NCBI GenBank assembly: GCA_029974035.1
Contig: JARKQG010000083.1
Coordinates: 1 to 6,244 of the forward strand
Source of the DNA: Eubacteriales bacterium
GTDB taxonomy: Bacteria > Bacillota_A > Clostridia > Christensenellales > Aristaeellaceae
DNA length: 6,244 bases
Direction of reading: 5' to 3'
A program made the position numbers and the translations under genes. Numbering within the stretch: the stretch's first letter is position 1; every line of letters starts with the position of its first letter. Of the stretch, positions 6,231-6,244 are shown in pieces. A model generated the notes under the pieces. It had not been told where the DNA came from. It saw nothing but the letters and a program-made list of their open reading frames with translations, and did not search any database.

Positions 6231-6244
6231 ATCATAATCTCTTA

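Noticed and set aside
1..6244. CRISPR arrays, tRNA, rRNA or insertion-sequence ends.
   Set aside because: No regularly spaced repeats, cloverleaf segments, rRNA-like stretches or transposase genes were seen on reading both strands.

Overview
The window looks like a chromosomal segment of an anaerobic, high-GC Bacillota (class Clostridia; possibly the Oscillospiraceae/Christensenellaceae neighbourhood, which is inference). The pointers are a pyruvate:ferredoxin oxidoreductase tail, a Myb/SANT-like regulator of a kind common in Clostridia, strong Shine-Dalgarno sequences, strong Rho-independent terminators, and heavy G/C use at third codon positions in the housekeeping genes. The exact taxon cannot be named from the sequence alone.

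Layout. (1) Positions 1-446 hold the 3' end of a plus-strand pyruvate:ferredoxin (flavodoxin) oxidoreductase gene, closed by a perfect 14-bp terminator hairpin. (2) Positions 469-1284 hold a minus-strand gene for a two-module Myb/SANT-like DNA-binding protein, convergent with the oxidoreductase. (3) Positions 1285-1519 are a divergent intergenic region with two imperfect hairpins and a near-consensus vegetative promoter. (4) Positions 1520-4677 are a two-gene operon, pyrG (CTP synthase) then guaA (GMP synthase), joined by a one-base TAATG overlap and closed by a hairpin terminator at 4687-4729. (5) From about 4730 to the end the DNA is visibly richer in A+T and everything lies on the minus strand: a tyrosine site-specific integrase, and upstream of it a small protein of unknown function. 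This reads as the left end of an integrated mobile element parked just behind guaA, whose 3' end is a known integration hotspot. The rest of the element lies beyond the right edge.

How it fits together. pyrG and guaA encode glutamine amidotransferases that make CTP and GMP, so one promoter (TTGCAA, 17 bp, TATGAT) would set both. That promoter is followed by an A-U5 initially transcribed stretch, a sequence type that permits UTP-dependent slippage elsewhere. No guanine riboswitch or pyrG attenuator is seen. The integrase has lost the usual second catalytic-box histidine (LGH reads LGD) but keeps the other catalytic residues. I see no evidence of a clearly new multi-gene system. The most informative leads are the element junction behind guaA with its 9-bp tandem repeat, and the control region between the Myb-like gene and pyrG.
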